Under the pieces are notes generated by a model that was not told the origin of the DNA, did not search any database, and saw only the letters and a program-made list of their open reading frames with translations. A program made the translations under genes and the position numbers. Positions 52,442 through 61,907 of a stretch of DNA of 64,000 bases are shown piece by piece (the stretch's first letter is position 1; each line of letters starts with the position of its first letter). The DNA is from Pseudomonas sp. Teo4 (GTDB lineage Bacteria > Pseudomonadota > Gammaproteobacteria > Pseudomonadales > Pseudomonadaceae). The stretch is from NCBI RefSeq assembly GCF_034387475.1, contig NZ_JAXCIL010000002.1:186001-250000 (forward strand), given 5' to 3'.

Positions 52442-54109
52442 TTACTGGGCCAGCTTCTTGTGCCGTACACGGTGCGGCTGGGCAGCAGCGTCACCCAGAC
52501 GCTTCTTGCGGTCAGCTTCGTACTCGGTGTAGTTACCTTCGAAGAACACCACGTTCGAGTCGTCTTCGTACGCCAGGATGTGGGTGGCCACACGGTCCAG
52601 GAACCAACGGTCGTGGGAAATCACGATGGCGGCGCCCGGGAAGTCCAGCAGGGCTTCTTCCAGCGAACGGAGGGTTTCGACGTCGAGGTCGTTGGACGGT
52701 TCGTCGAGCAGCAGGACGTTGCCGCCCTCTTTCAGGGTCAGCGCCAGGTGCAGACGGCCACGCTCACCACCGGAGAGGTCCTTGACGAACTTCTGCTGGT
52801 CGCCGCCCTTGAAGTTGAAGCGGCCAACGTAGGTGCGCGATGGGATCTCGTAGTTGCCGATGCGGATCATGTCGGAACCGTCGGAAACCTGCTGGAACAC
52901 GGTCTTGCCGCCGTCCAGGTCTTCGCGGCTCTGGTCGACGCAAGCCAGTTGCACGGTTTCGCCGATCTCGATGCTGCCCGAGTCCGGTTGCTCCTTGCCC
53001 ATCAGCATGCGGAACAGGGTCGACTTACCGGCACCGTTACCACCGATCACGCCGACGATGGCGCCCTTCGGCATGGCGAACGACAGGTTGTCGATCAGCA
53101 CGCGATCGCCGTAGCCCTTGGTGACGTTCTTGAACTCGATGACCTTGTCGCCCAGGCGCGGACCGGCCGGGATGTAGATCTCGTTGGTCTCGCTGCGCTT
53201 CTGGAATTCCTGCGACTGCATTTCTTCAAAGCGCTGCAGACGGGCCTTGGACTTGGACTGGCGGGCCTTGGCGCCTTTGCGCACCCACTCCAGTTCCTCT
53301 TTCATGGCCTTCTCGTGGGCGCTCTGCTGCTTGGATTCCTGCGCCAGACGATCCGACTTGGCCTCCAGCCAGCCCGAGTAGTTGCCTTCGTACGGGATAC
53401 CGGCGCCGCGGTCCAGTTCGAGGATCCAGCCGGCGACGTTGTCGAGGAAGTAACGGTCGTGGGTGATCGCCACCACGGTGCCGGGGAAGTCGTGCAGGAA
53501 GCGCTCCAGCCAGGCCACCGAGTCGGCGTCCAGGTGGTTGGTTGGTTCGTCGAGCAGCAGCATGTCAGGGGCCGACAGCAGCAGGCGGCACAGGGCCACA
53601 CGGCGCTTCTCACCACCGGACAGGTGCTCGATGCGGGCGTCCCAGGCCGGCAGGCGCAGGGCGTCGGCGGCGACGTCCAGCTGACGCTCCAGGTTGTGGC
53701 CGTCGGCAGCCTGCAGGATGGCTTCAAGCTTGGCCTGCTCGGCAGCCAGCTTGTCGAAATCGGCATCAGGCTCGGCGTAGGCGGCGTAGACCTCGTCCAG
53801 GCGAGCCTGGGCGTCCTTGATCACGCTGACCGCTTCCTCGACCACTTCACGGACGGACTTGTTCGGGTCCAGTTGCGGCTCCTGCGGCAGGTAGCCGACG
53901 TTGATGTCGGGCATCGGACGGGCTTCGCCGTCGAATTCCTTGTCGACGCCCGCCATGATCCGCAGCAGGGTCGATTTACCCGCGCCGTTCAGGCCGAGAA
54001 CGCCAATCTTGGCGCCAGGGAAGAACGACAGGGAAATGTTCTTGAGAATTTCCCGCTTCGGCGGCACGACCTTGCTCAGCCGATGCATGGTGTAGACGTA
54101 TTGAGCCAA
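52442..54109 (-). CDS. ettA: Energy-dependent translational throttle protein EttA
   Basis: 555 residues, the E. coli EttA length. Two ABC domains: Walker A GLNGAGKS (near 40) and GGNGAGKS (near 360), signatures LSGGEKRRV and LSGGERGRL, Walker B LLLDEPTNHLDAD and LLLDEPSNDLD. The linker between them holds the P-site tRNA-interaction motif. ABC-F protein that binds the ribosomal E site and adjusts translation to the ATP level. Start: TTG at 54109, giving MAQYVYTMHRLSKVVPPKR, which matches the family N-terminus; no ATG occurs before residue 8 and AGAGGG lies upstream. Confidence 0.95.
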   Translation of the reverse strand: MAQYVYTMHRLSKVVPPKREILKNISLSFFPGAKIGVLGLNGAGKSTLLRIMAGVDKEFDGEARPMPDINVGYLPQEPQLDPNKSVREVVEEAVSVIKDAQARLDEVYAAYAEPDADFDKLAAEQAKLEAILQAADGHNLERQLDVAADALRLPAWDARIEHLSGGEKRRVALCRLLLSAPDMLLLDEPTNHLDADSVAWLERFLHDFPGTVVAITHDRYFLDNVAGWILELDRGAGIPYEGNYSGWLEAKSDRLAQESKQQSAHEKAMKEELEWVRKGAKARQSKSKARLQRFEEMQSQEFQKRSETNEIYIPAGPRLGDKVIEFKNVTKGYGDRVLIDNLSFAMPKGAIVGVIGGNGAGKSTLFRMLMGKEQPDSGSIEIGETVQLACVDQSREDLDGGKTVFQQVSDGSDMIRIGNYEIPSRTYVGRFNFKGGDQQKFVKDLSGGERGRLHLALTLKEGGNVLLLDEPSNDLDVETLRSLEEALLDFPGAAIVISHDRWFLDRVATHILAYEDDSNVVFFEGNYTEYEADRKKRLGDAAAQPHRVRHKKLAQ

Positions 54110-54295
54110 AACCAAGCCCTCTATCAGATAGGTAAAGACATCGACGTACGCCCCGGCCGAGTGACCAGGGGGATGTGTTTACGGGGTGTCATTGAACAAA
54201 GTCGACCATTCTACGCCAAGACGCGGCGTTGCACAGGGTGGTCGGATGGTGGGGATGAAGTCGCGGGGATTCAGCGAGGCTTTACATAGTCCGCT

Positions 54296-54425
54296 ACGGC
54301 CCTTTCGCGGGTAAACCCGCTCCCACAGGTGGATTGCCCCAAAGGTTGGATTTGTGTCCAGCTTCTTGGGGCTGTCCATGGGCTGTGGTGGCCCTGTGGG
54401 AGCGGGTTTACCCGCGAAGAGGCCC
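54296..54425. repeat. REP pair, family B, split by a mini-element
   Basis: TCGCGGGTAAACCCGCTCCC (54305-54324) and GGGAGCGGGTTTACCCGCGA (about 54399-54418). The palindromic 49-bp element at 54330-54378 lies between them. Confidence 0.86.
54330..54378 (-). mobile_element. 49-bp palindromic mini-element related to the left end of the IS3-family element
   Basis: Read on the minus strand it begins TGGACAGCCCCAAGAAGCTG and runs GACACAAATCCAACCTTTGG, closely following the left end of the IS at 25866 (TGGACTGCCCCCAAGAAGTT, GACACAAATCCAACCCTTGG). It ends GGGGCAATCCA, making a near-palindrome with TGGA...TCCA ends. No transposase; a solo end or a tiny MITE. Confidence 0.7.
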
Positions 54426-54445
54426 GCACAGACGTAGCGAATGTG

Positions 54446-54883
54446 TCAGACGTGACGCTGCCTGGCCTTGCCACGCGGCAAACGGCAACGGTCACCCTGC
54501 TCCGCCAGGCGCGCGGCCCAGGCGGCCTTCACGCTGAAACCGCCACTGCGGGCCGGTTGCTCGGCAGCCATGGCCGGACTGGCTGGCTTGGCGGCAGGTG
54601 CGCTGACGACCTTGGCGGCCGGCTTGGCCGCAACGACCGCCGGTGCTGCAGCTGGCTCTGCGGCCGCTTTGGCGGTCTTGCGCAGTTCAGCCAGCGACGG
54701 GCTCTTGCTCTTGGGCGCGGAGGCTGCGCCAGGTTTGTCCAGCGAACGCTGGCAAGACTTGCAGGATACGTCCTCGGTCACGGCAGTGCTGACAAGGGTC
54801 TGACTGCTGCGCCCGCAGGCGGAATCGAGGCCATTGGTGGAATAGTGGGTAACCAAAACCGAACATCTCCGATGCGTTGTCAT
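54446..54883 (-). CDS. Hypothetical Ala/Lys-rich protein with CxxC motif
   Basis: 145 residues from ATG 54883 (MTTHRRCSVLVTHYSTNGLDSACGRSSQTLVSTAVTEDVSCKSCQRSL). The N-terminal third has Cys24 and a CKSC pair, which could bind zinc (with Cys7); the rest is a low-complexity Ala/Pro/Lys-rich stretch (about 60-110) ending in a basic tail (FSVKAAWAARLAEQGDRCRLPRGKARQRHV). Present in the same place in P. putida (between ettA and morA). Not recognised; nucleic-acid binding is possible given the basic, alanine/lysine-rich character. Weak start context, so the start is uncertain. Confidence 0.68.
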   Translation of the reverse strand: MTTHRRCSVLVTHYSTNGLDSACGRSSQTLVSTAVTEDVSCKSCQRSLDKPGAASAPKSKSPSLAELRKTAKAAAEPAAAPAVVAAKPAAKVVSAPAAKPASPAMAAEQPARSGGFSVKAAWAARLAEQGDRCRLPRGKARQRHV

Positions 54884-55065
54884 TGAAGCGGGCGGCATTC
54901 TCGCACAGGTTGCAGGGGCTTGCCGAACCCACCGGTTCAGCAGCGACCGTCGGCACAGGACAGGCTGGCTGGCACTTTGCCACAATGACAGGCATGCTAG
55001 CCCGCTCCCGGTGTCCGGCCGTATAGTGCGCCACGCCCGTACGGACACGGTCTCCGGCACACACC

Positions 55066-58000
55066 GTGCATGATCAAACCCTGCCATCGCCAGCCCAATC
55101 GCAGGACCTCCGCTTGACCGATCTCACACACTCGTCTTCGCAGCGCCCTGCCTCCACCGCTCCCGCTACGTCCATGCGCGGCTCGGTCAAAGGTGCACTG
55201 GCCCTGCTGGCCCTGGTTCTGCTGGGTTTGCTGCTGTGGCAGCTGTTTGCCCAGTTCCGTCACACCCAGGCCGACCTTCGGCAACAAAGCCTGGCGGCAA
55301 GCGCCGACCTGGCGGACCACCTGAGCCTGAACATGGCGCTCAAGGCCCAAGAGGCCGTGAATGTGGTCCAGCCCTATGTCAAAGCGCCGACGCCCGCGGC
55401 ACTGCCCAGTCTGCTGCAGACCCTGCGCGAACGCCTGCCAGACTTGCGTGAAATGGCCTGGCTCGACGATGCCGGTACGATCCGCAGCGATAGCTGGGCC
55501 GGCAGCCCCGACCGCCAGTTGATTGGCGAACTGGTCGAGCTGAACAAGGGCCGCGCGTACTTCTTCGCCAACTCGGCCGACAACCGCATCGTCTACCTGC
55601 TGCTGCGCCAGTCAGCCGAGCAGGATCGCGGCTACTGGCTACTGCGCCTCGCCCCGGCCTACTACAAGACCCTCACCATCCACCTCGATGGCCCAGGGCA
55701 CCCCTTGTGGCTGCTGGAGAACAGCCGCAGCAGCGACGTCCTGGAACGCCACGCCCCGGCGCATACAAGCGATGACCCGCTGCAGAGCGTGATGCTCGCC
55801 TTCATCGACAACAGCACCTGGCAGTTGCGCGGCCTGTTCGACGCAGGCCTTGCCCGGCAGAAGCTGCTGCCGGCGCTGGCGGGTAAATGCCTGCTGGCGC
55901 TGTTCTGCGCCCTGCTGCCGGTGCTGGCGCTGATCAACATGCGCCGGCGCCAGCGCGCCCTGCAGGAAGACCGCCGCCGCTACCACGAGATTTTCGAAGG
56001 CACTGGCGTGGCCTTATGCGTGCTCGACCTGTCCAGCCTGCCCGGCCAGCTTGACCGCTACCACCTGCGCAACCGCGCCGCACTCAAGCAGAGCCTGGCC
56101 CTGGACCCCAACCTGCGCCGCTCGCTGCTGCTGGAGCTGAAGATCACCGAAATCAACCAGGTGGCGCGCCAGCTACTCAACGTCGACTGCAACGAAGGGG
56201 CCTGGCAACGCCTGATCGACGGCAGCGGCGATGGCCGCGACAGCGTCGGCATGCAACTGATCGACGCGCTGATAGAACAGCGCCCCCTGCTTGAACTGGA
56301 AGTACGCCTGCCCGCCCCGCTCGGTGGCGAACTGCACCTGTGGCTGATGGCCCGCCTGCCGCAGCAACGGCGCAACTACCAGGCGGTGATCCTGAGCATC
56401 AGCGACATCACCAGCCGCAAGCAGGTGGAGCTGTCGTTGCTCGAGCGGGAAAGTTTCTGGTCGGATGTGGTGCGCACCGTGCCCGACCAGTTGTACGTGC
56501 AGGACGTCTCGACCAAGCGGATGATCTTCAGCAACCGCCACCTCGGCCAGACCTTGGGTTACGACCGCACGGAGCTGGCGCAGATGGGTGACCGTTTCTG
56601 GGAGCTGCTGCTGCACCCCGAAGATGCCGCGCACTACCAGGCCCTGCTTCAGCAGCAACGCGACACTGGCCACAGCCAGTCGCTGCATTGCCAACTGCGC
56701 TTCCGTCACCGTGACGGTGGCTGGCGCTGCTACGAGATACGCGAACAGGTACTGACCCGGGACGCCGATGGCGAGGTCACCCGCATCATCGGTGTGGGCA
56801 AGGATGTGACCGTACAGATCGAGGCCAGCCAGTCTCTGCGCGACAGCGAACAACGCTACCGCATGCTCGCCGAGAGCATCAGCGACGTGATCTTCTCCAC
56901 CGACAGCCAGCTGCAACTCAACTACGTCAGCCCTTCGGTACAAGCAGTGCTGGGTTACCAGCCCGAGTGGATCTTTGAAAACAGCTGGCAGTCGATCATC
57001 GCCAACCCAGCCCAGCTCACCGGCATCTATAGCCTGATGGAGCGGGTCAGCAAAGCCATGGGCGACCGTGAACAACTGGCACAACTGCGCAGCCAACTGC
57101 CTACCCAGCTGTTCCTGTTCGACTGCATGCGTGCCGATGGCCGCAAGATCCCCATCGAGCTGCGCCTGGTGCTGGTGTGGGACGACCACGAGCGCTTTGA
57201 AGGTGTGCTGGGGGTTGGTCGCGACATCAGCCAGCAGCGCCGTGCGGAAAAAGACCTGCGCATGGCCGCCACGGTATTCGAGCACTCGACCTCGGCCATT
57301 CTGATCACCGACCCGGCCGGCTACATCGTCCAGGCCAACGAAGCGTTCAGCCGGGTGAGCGGCTATGCGGTGGGCGAAGTGCTCGACCAACTGCCGGGCA
57401 TGCTGACCGTCGACGAACAGCAGGAAGGCCACCTGCACTATGTGCTCAAGCAGTTGCACCAGCGCGGCAGCTGGGAAGGCGAAGTGTGGCTCAAACGCCG
57501 CAATGGCGAGCCCTACCCGGCCTGGGTCGGCATTACCGCCGTGCTCGACGACGAGGGCGACCTGGCCAGCTACGTGTGCTTCTTCACCGACATCAGCGAA
57601 CGCAAGGCCAGCGAGCAACGCATTCACCGCCTGGCCTACTACGACGCCCTGACCCACCTGCCCAACCGCACGCTGTTCCAGGACCGCCTGTACAACGCGC
57701 TGCAGCAGGCCGAGCGGCAAAAGGCCTGGGTGGTGCTGATGTTCCTCGACCTGGACCGTTTCAAGCCGATCAACGACTCGCTCGGCCATGCCGCGGGCGA
57801 CCGCATGCTCAAGGACATGGCCCTGCGCCTGCTGGCCTGTGTCGATGACGACGACACCGTGGCACGCATGGGTGGCGACGAGTTCACCCTGTTGCTGCAA
57901 CCCCGCGCCACCCGCGAAATGGCGCTGAACCGCGCCATCCATGTGGCCGAGAACATCCTCGCCAGCCTGGTGCGGCCGTTCGTGCTGGAAGGCCGCGAGT

Positions 58001-58944
58001 TCTTCGTCACCGCCAGTATCGGCATCGCCCTCAGTCCGCAGGACGGCAGCGAGCTGAGCCAGCTGATGAAGAACGCCGACACGGCCATGTACCACGCCAA
58101 GGAGCGCGGCAAGAACAACTTCCAGTTCTACCAGGCCGAGATGAACGCCAGCGCCCTGGAGCGTCTGGAGCTGGAAAGCGACCTGCGCCATGCCCTGGAG
58201 CAGAACGAGTTCATTCTTTACTACCAACCGCAGTTCAGCGGCGACGGCAAGCGCCTGACCGGCGCCGAAGCCCTGCTGCGCTGGCGCCACCCGACCCGTG
58301 GCCTGGTGCCGCCGGGCGACTTCATCCCGGTCATCGAAGAGCTGGGCCTGGTGGTGGATGTAGGCGACTGGGTGCTGCGCGAGGCCAGCCGCCAGTTGAA
58401 GACCTGGCACAAGGAGAAAGTGCGTGTGCCGAAAGTGTCGGTGAACATTTCCGCGCGGCAATTCTCCGACGGCCAACTGGGCACGCGGATCGCCACCATT
58501 CTGGAAGAAACCGGCCTGCCGCCGGCGTGCCTGGAGCTGGAGTTGACCGAAAGTATCCTGATGCGCGAGGTGAACGAAGCGATGCAGATTCTGGACAGCC
58601 TGAAGAACCTGGGCCTGAGCATCGCCGTAGACGACTTCGGCACCGGCTACTCGTCGCTCAACTACCTCAAGCAGTTCCCCATCGACGTGCTGAAGATCGA
58701 CCGCACGTTCGTCGACGGCCTGCCCGAAGGTGAGCAGGATGCACAGATCGCCCGGGCAATCATCGCCATGGCCCACAGCCTGAACCTGGCGGTGATCGCC
58801 GAGGGCGTGGAGACCCATGAGCAGCTGGAATTCCTGCGTGAGCACGGCTGCGACGAAGTGCAGGGTTACCTGTTCGGGCGGCCGATGCCGGCCAACCAGT
58901 TCGAGGCGCAGTTCAGCAACGAGACGTTGTTCATGTTCCAGTGA
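55066..58944 (+). CDS. morA: MorA-type membrane regulator with PAS, GGDEF and EAL domains
   Basis: 1292 residues with GTG start at 55066; an ATG at 55174 just before the first membrane helix is an alternative. Membrane helices at about 41-63 (SVKGALALLALVLLGLLLWQLFA) and 284-302, with a ~220-residue periplasmic sensor between. Then a series of PAS/PAC domains (about 310-860), a GGDEF domain with intact GGDEF at 936-940, and an EAL domain with EAL at 1068-1070 and downstream VDDFGTGYSS. Both c-di-GMP synthesis and breakdown motifs look complete. P. putida MorA controls flagellar timing and biofilm. Divergent from the hypothetical gene at 54.4-54.9 kb. Confidence 0.92.
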   Translation: MHDQTLPSPAQSQDLRLTDLTHSSSQRPASTAPATSMRGSVKGALALLALVLLGLLLWQLFAQFRHTQADLRQQSLAASADLADHLSLNMALKAQEAVNVVQPYVKAPTPAALPSLLQTLRERLPDLREMAWLDDAGTIRSDSWAGSPDRQLIGELVELNKGRAYFFANSADNRIVYLLLRQSAEQDRGYWLLRLAPAYYKTLTIHLDGPGHPLWLLENSRSSDVLERHAPAHTSDDPLQSVMLAFIDNSTWQLRGLFDAGLARQKLLPALAGKCLLALFCALLPVLALINMRRRQRALQEDRRRYHEIFEGTGVALCVLDLSSLPGQLDRYHLRNRAALKQSLALDPNLRRSLLLELKITEINQVARQLLNVDCNEGAWQRLIDGSGDGRDSVGMQLIDALIEQRPLLELEVRLPAPLGGELHLWLMARLPQQRRNYQAVILSISDITSRKQVELSLLERESFWSDVVRTVPDQLYVQDVSTKRMIFSNRHLGQTLGYDRTELAQMGDRFWELLLHPEDAAHYQALLQQQRDTGHSQSLHCQLRFRHRDGGWRCYEIREQVLTRDADGEVTRIIGVGKDVTVQIEASQSLRDSEQRYRMLAESISDVIFSTDSQLQLNYVSPSVQAVLGYQPEWIFENSWQSIIANPAQLTGIYSLMERVSKAMGDREQLAQLRSQLPTQLFLFDCMRADGRKIPIELRLVLVWDDHERFEGVLGVGRDISQQRRAEKDLRMAATVFEHSTSAILITDPAGYIVQANEAFSRVSGYAVGEVLDQLPGMLTVDEQQEGHLHYVLKQLHQRGSWEGEVWLKRRNGEPYPAWVGITAVLDDEGDLASYVCFFTDISERKASEQRIHRLAYYDALTHLPNRTLFQDRLYNALQQAERQKAWVVLMFLDLDRFKPINDSLGHAAGDRMLKDMALRLLACVDDDDTVARMGGDEFTLLLQPRATREMALNRAIHVAENILASLVRPFVLEGREFFVTASIGIALSPQDGSELSQLMKNADTAMYHAKERGKNNFQFYQAEMNASALERLELESDLRHALEQNEFILYYQPQFSGDGKRLTGAEALLRWRHPTRGLVPPGDFIPVIEELGLVVDVGDWVLREASRQLKTWHKEKVRVPKVSVNISARQFSDGQLGTRIATILEETGLPPACLELELTESILMREVNEAMQILDSLKNLGLSIAVDDFGTGYSSLNYLKQFPIDVLKIDRTFVDGLPEGEQDAQIARAIIAMAHSLNLAVIAEGVETHEQLEFLREHGCDEVQGYLFGRPMPANQFEAQFSNETLFMFQ

Positions 58945-58951
58945 TGTATCG

Positions 58952-59050
58952 CCGGTAACGGCCCCATCGCCGGCAAGCCGGCTCCTACAGGTACTGCAGT
59001 GACCTCAAGCCCTGCGCGTTCCATGTGGGAGCCGGCTTGCCGGCGATGAG
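58952..59050. repeat. REP pair, family A
   Basis: Facing ATCGCCGGCAAGCCGGCT (about 58965) and AGCCGGCTTGCCGGCGAT (about 59030) in the 286-base morA-glyA gap; the remaining part (59050-59220) holds the glyA promoter region, and no gene is seen. Confidence 0.85.
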
Positions 59051-59230
59051 GGTGCACAGCGGCCCGCAAAAACGGACCTTTGAGTCAACTCCCGCGTCCA
59101 GCCAGCCCAGACACGGCGCGGGATACAACATGAAGGCCATTGGTCCGCGACTTGATGCCACTTCATATGCCAGGCGCGAATCAATCGGTTAGAATGCCCC
59201 CCCAATTCAGCCCGATCCTTGAGGACCGCC

Positions 59231-60484
59231 ATGTTCAGCCGTGATTTGACTATTGCCAAGTACGACGCCGAGCTCTTCGAAGCCATGCAGCAAGAAGCTC
59301 TGCGCCAGGAAGAGCATATCGAGCTGATCGCTTCTGAAAACTACACCAGCCCCGCCGTCATGGAAGCCCAAGGCTCCGTACTGACCAACAAGTACGCCGA
59401 AGGCTACCCGGGCAAGCGCTACTACGGTGGTTGCGAATACGTCGACGTGGTCGAGCAACTGGCCATCGACCGCGCTAAAGAGCTGTTCGGCGCCGACTAC
59501 GCCAACGTTCAGCCGCACGCCGGCTCCCAGGCCAACGCCGCCGTCTACCTGGCCCTGCTGTCGGCCGGTGACACCATCCTGGGCATGAGCCTGGCACACG
59601 GTGGCCACCTGACCCACGGTGCTTCCGTCAGCTCCTCGGGCAAGCTGTACAACGCCATCCAGTACGGCATCGACGCCAACGGCCTGATCGACTACGACGA
59701 AGTCGAGCGCCTGGCTGTCGAGCACAAGCCGAAGATGGTCGTTGCCGGCTTCTCGGCCTACTCCCAGGTCCTGGACTTCGCCCGCTTCCGCGCCATCGCC
59801 GACAAGGTCGGTGCCTACCTGTTCGTCGACATGGCCCACGTTGCCGGCCTGGTTGCCGCTGGCGTGTACCCGAACCCGGTTCCGTTCGCCGACGTGGTCA
59901 CCACCACCACCCACAAGACCCTGCGTGGTCCGCGTGGCGGCCTGATCCTCGCTCGCAAGAACGAAGAGATCGAGAAGAAGCTGAACTCCGCCGTCTTCCC
60001 AGGCGCCCAGGGCGGCCCGCTGGAGCACGTCATCGCTGCCAAGGCGATCTGCTTCAAGGAAGCCCTGCAGCCTGAGTTCAAGGCCTACCAGCAGCAAGTG
60101 GTGAAAAACGCCCAGGCCATGGCCAGCGTGTTCATCGAGCGTGGTTTCGACGTCGTTTCCGGCGGCACCCAGAACCACCTGTTCCTGCTGTCGCTGATCA
60201 AGCAGGAAATCTCCGGTAAGGACGCTGACGCCGCGCTGGGCAAAGCCTTCATCACCGTCAACAAGAACTCGGTCCCGAACGACCCACGTTCGCCGTTCGT
60301 CACCTCGGGCCTGCGTTTCGGCACCCCAGCCGTCACCACCCGTGGTTTCAAGGAAGCCGAGTGCCGCGAGCTGGCCGGCTGGATCTGCGACATCCTGGCT
60401 GACCTGAACAACGAAGCGGTCATCGACGCCGTGCGTGAAAAGGTCAAGGCCATCTGCAAGAAGCTGCCGGTTTACGGCAACTGA
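59231..60484 (+). CDS. glyA: Serine hydroxymethyltransferase
   Basis: 417 residues from ATG 59231 ([27 protein letters not shown] 6 bases upstream), the normal SHMT length; the frame extends to 59219 but without support. PLP lysine Lys229 in [14 protein letters not shown], substrate site residues in [30 protein letters not shown]. Converts serine and tetrahydrofolate to glycine and methylene-THF, feeding one-carbon metabolism. Single gene with its own terminator. No glycine riboswitch is visible upstream. Confidence 0.97.
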   Translation: MFSRDLTIAKYDAELFEAMQQEALRQEEHIELIASENYTSPAVMEAQGSVLTNKYAEGYPGKRYYGGCEYVDVVEQLAIDRAKELFGADYANVQPHAGSQANAAVYLALLSAGDTILGMSLAHGGHLTHGASVSSSGKLYNAIQYGIDANGLIDYDEVERLAVEHKPKMVVAGFSAYSQVLDFARFRAIADKVGAYLFVDMAHVAGLVAAGVYPNPVPFADVVTTTTHKTLRGPRGGLILARKNEEIEKKLNSAVFPGAQGGPLEHVIAAKAICFKEALQPEFKAYQQQVVKNAQAMASVFIERGFDVVSGGTQNHLFLLSLIKQEISGKDADAALGKAFITVNKNSVPNDPRSPFVTSGLRFGTPAVTTRGFKEAECRELAGWICDILADLNNEAVIDAVREKVKAICKKLPVYGN

Positions 60485-60505
60485 TTGGCGATTGCCTGAT
60501 GTGAG

Positions 60506-60534
60506 AAAGCCCGGCCTTGTGCCGGGCTTTTTTG
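60506..60534 (+). terminator. Rho-independent terminator of glyA
   Basis: AAAGCCCGGC-CTTGT-GCCGGGCTTTTTT: 10-bp GC-rich stem and T-run 21 bp after the stop. Confidence 0.9.
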
Positions 60535-60575
60535 TGGGTGGTGGGGTTCGCCTTGAGATGTGGGTGGATGCGTAA

Positions 60576-60799
60576 ATCGAGCGCCGCCCGCGCGGCGCAT
60601 CGCGAGCAAGGCTCGCTCCTACGTTTGTTTCGGGCCAGTTATGCCTGTGGGATTTGCGCGCGAACGCCTTGGCGCATGGCGCGGTATCGCGTCGTACAAA
60701 CAAGGCGGTCGCGCGCGTCTGTCACAGGTGTTATTGGCCGTAAACAAACGTAGGAGCGAGCCTTGCTCGCGATGCGCCGCGCGGGCGGCGCTCGATCTC
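60576..60799. repeat. Long palindromic element, family C, copy 2 (224 bp)
   Basis: Same element as at 30906-31132: terminal inverted repeats start ATCGAGCGCCGCCCGCGCGG and contain ATCGCGAGCAAGGCTCGCTC; the inner part keeps the CAAGGCGGTCGCGCGC palindrome but differs at the very centre. Lies between the glyA terminator and the BASS transporter gene. Confidence 0.85.
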
Positions 60800-60910
60800 A
60801 TCAGCGCTACAAATCGATCGGCAGGTGGAGGCCCGGCACCGCCCAACACAAATCCCCGCCCTCCTGTATTACCCTGTGCCCCTTCCAAGCCCCCGAGCAC
60901 AGGCCACTCC

Positions 60911-61867
60911 GTGACCAGAGAGCAACTCGAAACCCACCAGATCCCGGTGTACTTCGCCGCCGTGATCGCCGCCGTCGTCTTCGGCCTGTTGGCCACCGAC
61001 ACCGCGCGCCACCTCCAAGCCTTGGTCACCCCCGCCATCGCCGTGCTGATGTACGCGATGTTTCTGCAAATACCCTTCCTTGACCTGCGCCAAAGCTTGA
61101 ACAACCGCCGCTTCATGGCTGCACTGCTACTGGCCAACTTCGTGCTGGTGCCGTTGCTGGTGTGGGGCATCACCCGTGGCTTGGTTTCGCACCCGGCAAT
61201 CCTTGTAGGCGCCCTGCTGGTACTGCTGACGCCGTGCATCGATTACGTGGTGGTGTTCACACACATCGGCAAAGGCGACTCACGCCTGACCCTCGCGGCC
61301 ACCCCCGTCCTGCTGTTGGTGCAATTGGTGCTGTTGCCCGTTTACCTGGCGATGATGCTCGGCAGTGGCGCGCAAGTGACGGTCTCCATTGCCCCGTTCG
61401 TGGAAGCCTTCGTGCTGCTGATCGTGCTGCCGATGATGCTCGCCGTGCTCACCAGCGCCAGCGCCCGCCGCAGCCGAGTCGTGTCGGCGTGGAACGACGC
61501 TTGGGCGTGGATGCCCGTGCCGGCCATGGCGCTGGTACTGGTGGTGGTGATCGGCTCACAGATCACAATGGTGATGCGAGACTTCAACAGCCTGCTGCCG
61601 GTGATTCCGGTGTACATCGGCTTCATGCTGCTGGCGCCAGTCGTTGGCTTCGTGTCGGCGCGGCTGTTCCGCTTGCCAGTGGCCGAAGCGCGCTCGGTGA
61701 CCTTCAGCGCCTCGACACGCAACTCGCTGGTGGTGCTGCCCCTTGCGTTGGCGCTACCGGAAGAGCTGCGCGGGTTGGCAGCGGCGGCGGTGATTACCCA
61801 GACGCTGGTGGAGCTGGTGAGTGAGTTGATCTATGTGCGGCTGGTGCCGCGGTGGGTGCGGGCTTGA
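60911..61867 (+). CDS. Bile acid:sodium symporter (BASS/ArsB-ACR3 superfamily) protein
   Basis: 318 residues from GTG 60911 (VTREQLETHQIPVYFAAVIAAVVFGLLATD); the frame runs back to 60560 through the palindromic repeat, but that part is not real. Nine to ten hydrophobic helices with the BASS-like LTPCIDYVVVFTHIGKGDSRLTLAATPVLLLVQL and FSASTRNSLVVLPLALALP. Such proteins are often named arsenic resistance/ACR3-type, but the diagnostic ACR3 cysteine motif is not evident, so substrate is unknown. It is convergent with arsH and 40 bp from it. Confidence 0.82.
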   Translation: MTREQLETHQIPVYFAAVIAAVVFGLLATDTARHLQALVTPAIAVLMYAMFLQIPFLDLRQSLNNRRFMAALLLANFVLVPLLVWGITRGLVSHPAILVGALLVLLTPCIDYVVVFTHIGKGDSRLTLAATPVLLLVQLVLLPVYLAMMLGSGAQVTVSIAPFVEAFVLLIVLPMMLAVLTSASARRSRVVSAWNDAWAWMPVPAMALVLVVVIGSQITMVMRDFNSLLPVIPVYIGFMLLAPVVGFVSARLFRLPVAEARSVTFSASTRNSLVVLPLALALPEELRGLAAAAVITQTLVELVSELIYVRLVPRWVRA

Positions 61868-61907
61868 GCAAGGCCTACGTGCCTTGCTCAAAGCGGCGAT
61901 CACGAAA

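Noticed and set aside
56173..58845. 890-residue minus-strand frame opposite morA
   Set aside because: Shadow of a GGDEF/EAL gene whose catalytic motifs are on the plus strand.
59051..59230. Glycine riboswitch upstream of glyA
   Set aside because: The upstream sequence lacks the paired-aptamer elements; nothing beyond a promoter-like region is visible.
60560..60910. Longer N-terminus of the BASS transporter through the palindromic element
   Set aside because: The extra residues would be encoded by repeated palindromic DNA; the GTG at 60911 gives a normal transporter N-terminus.
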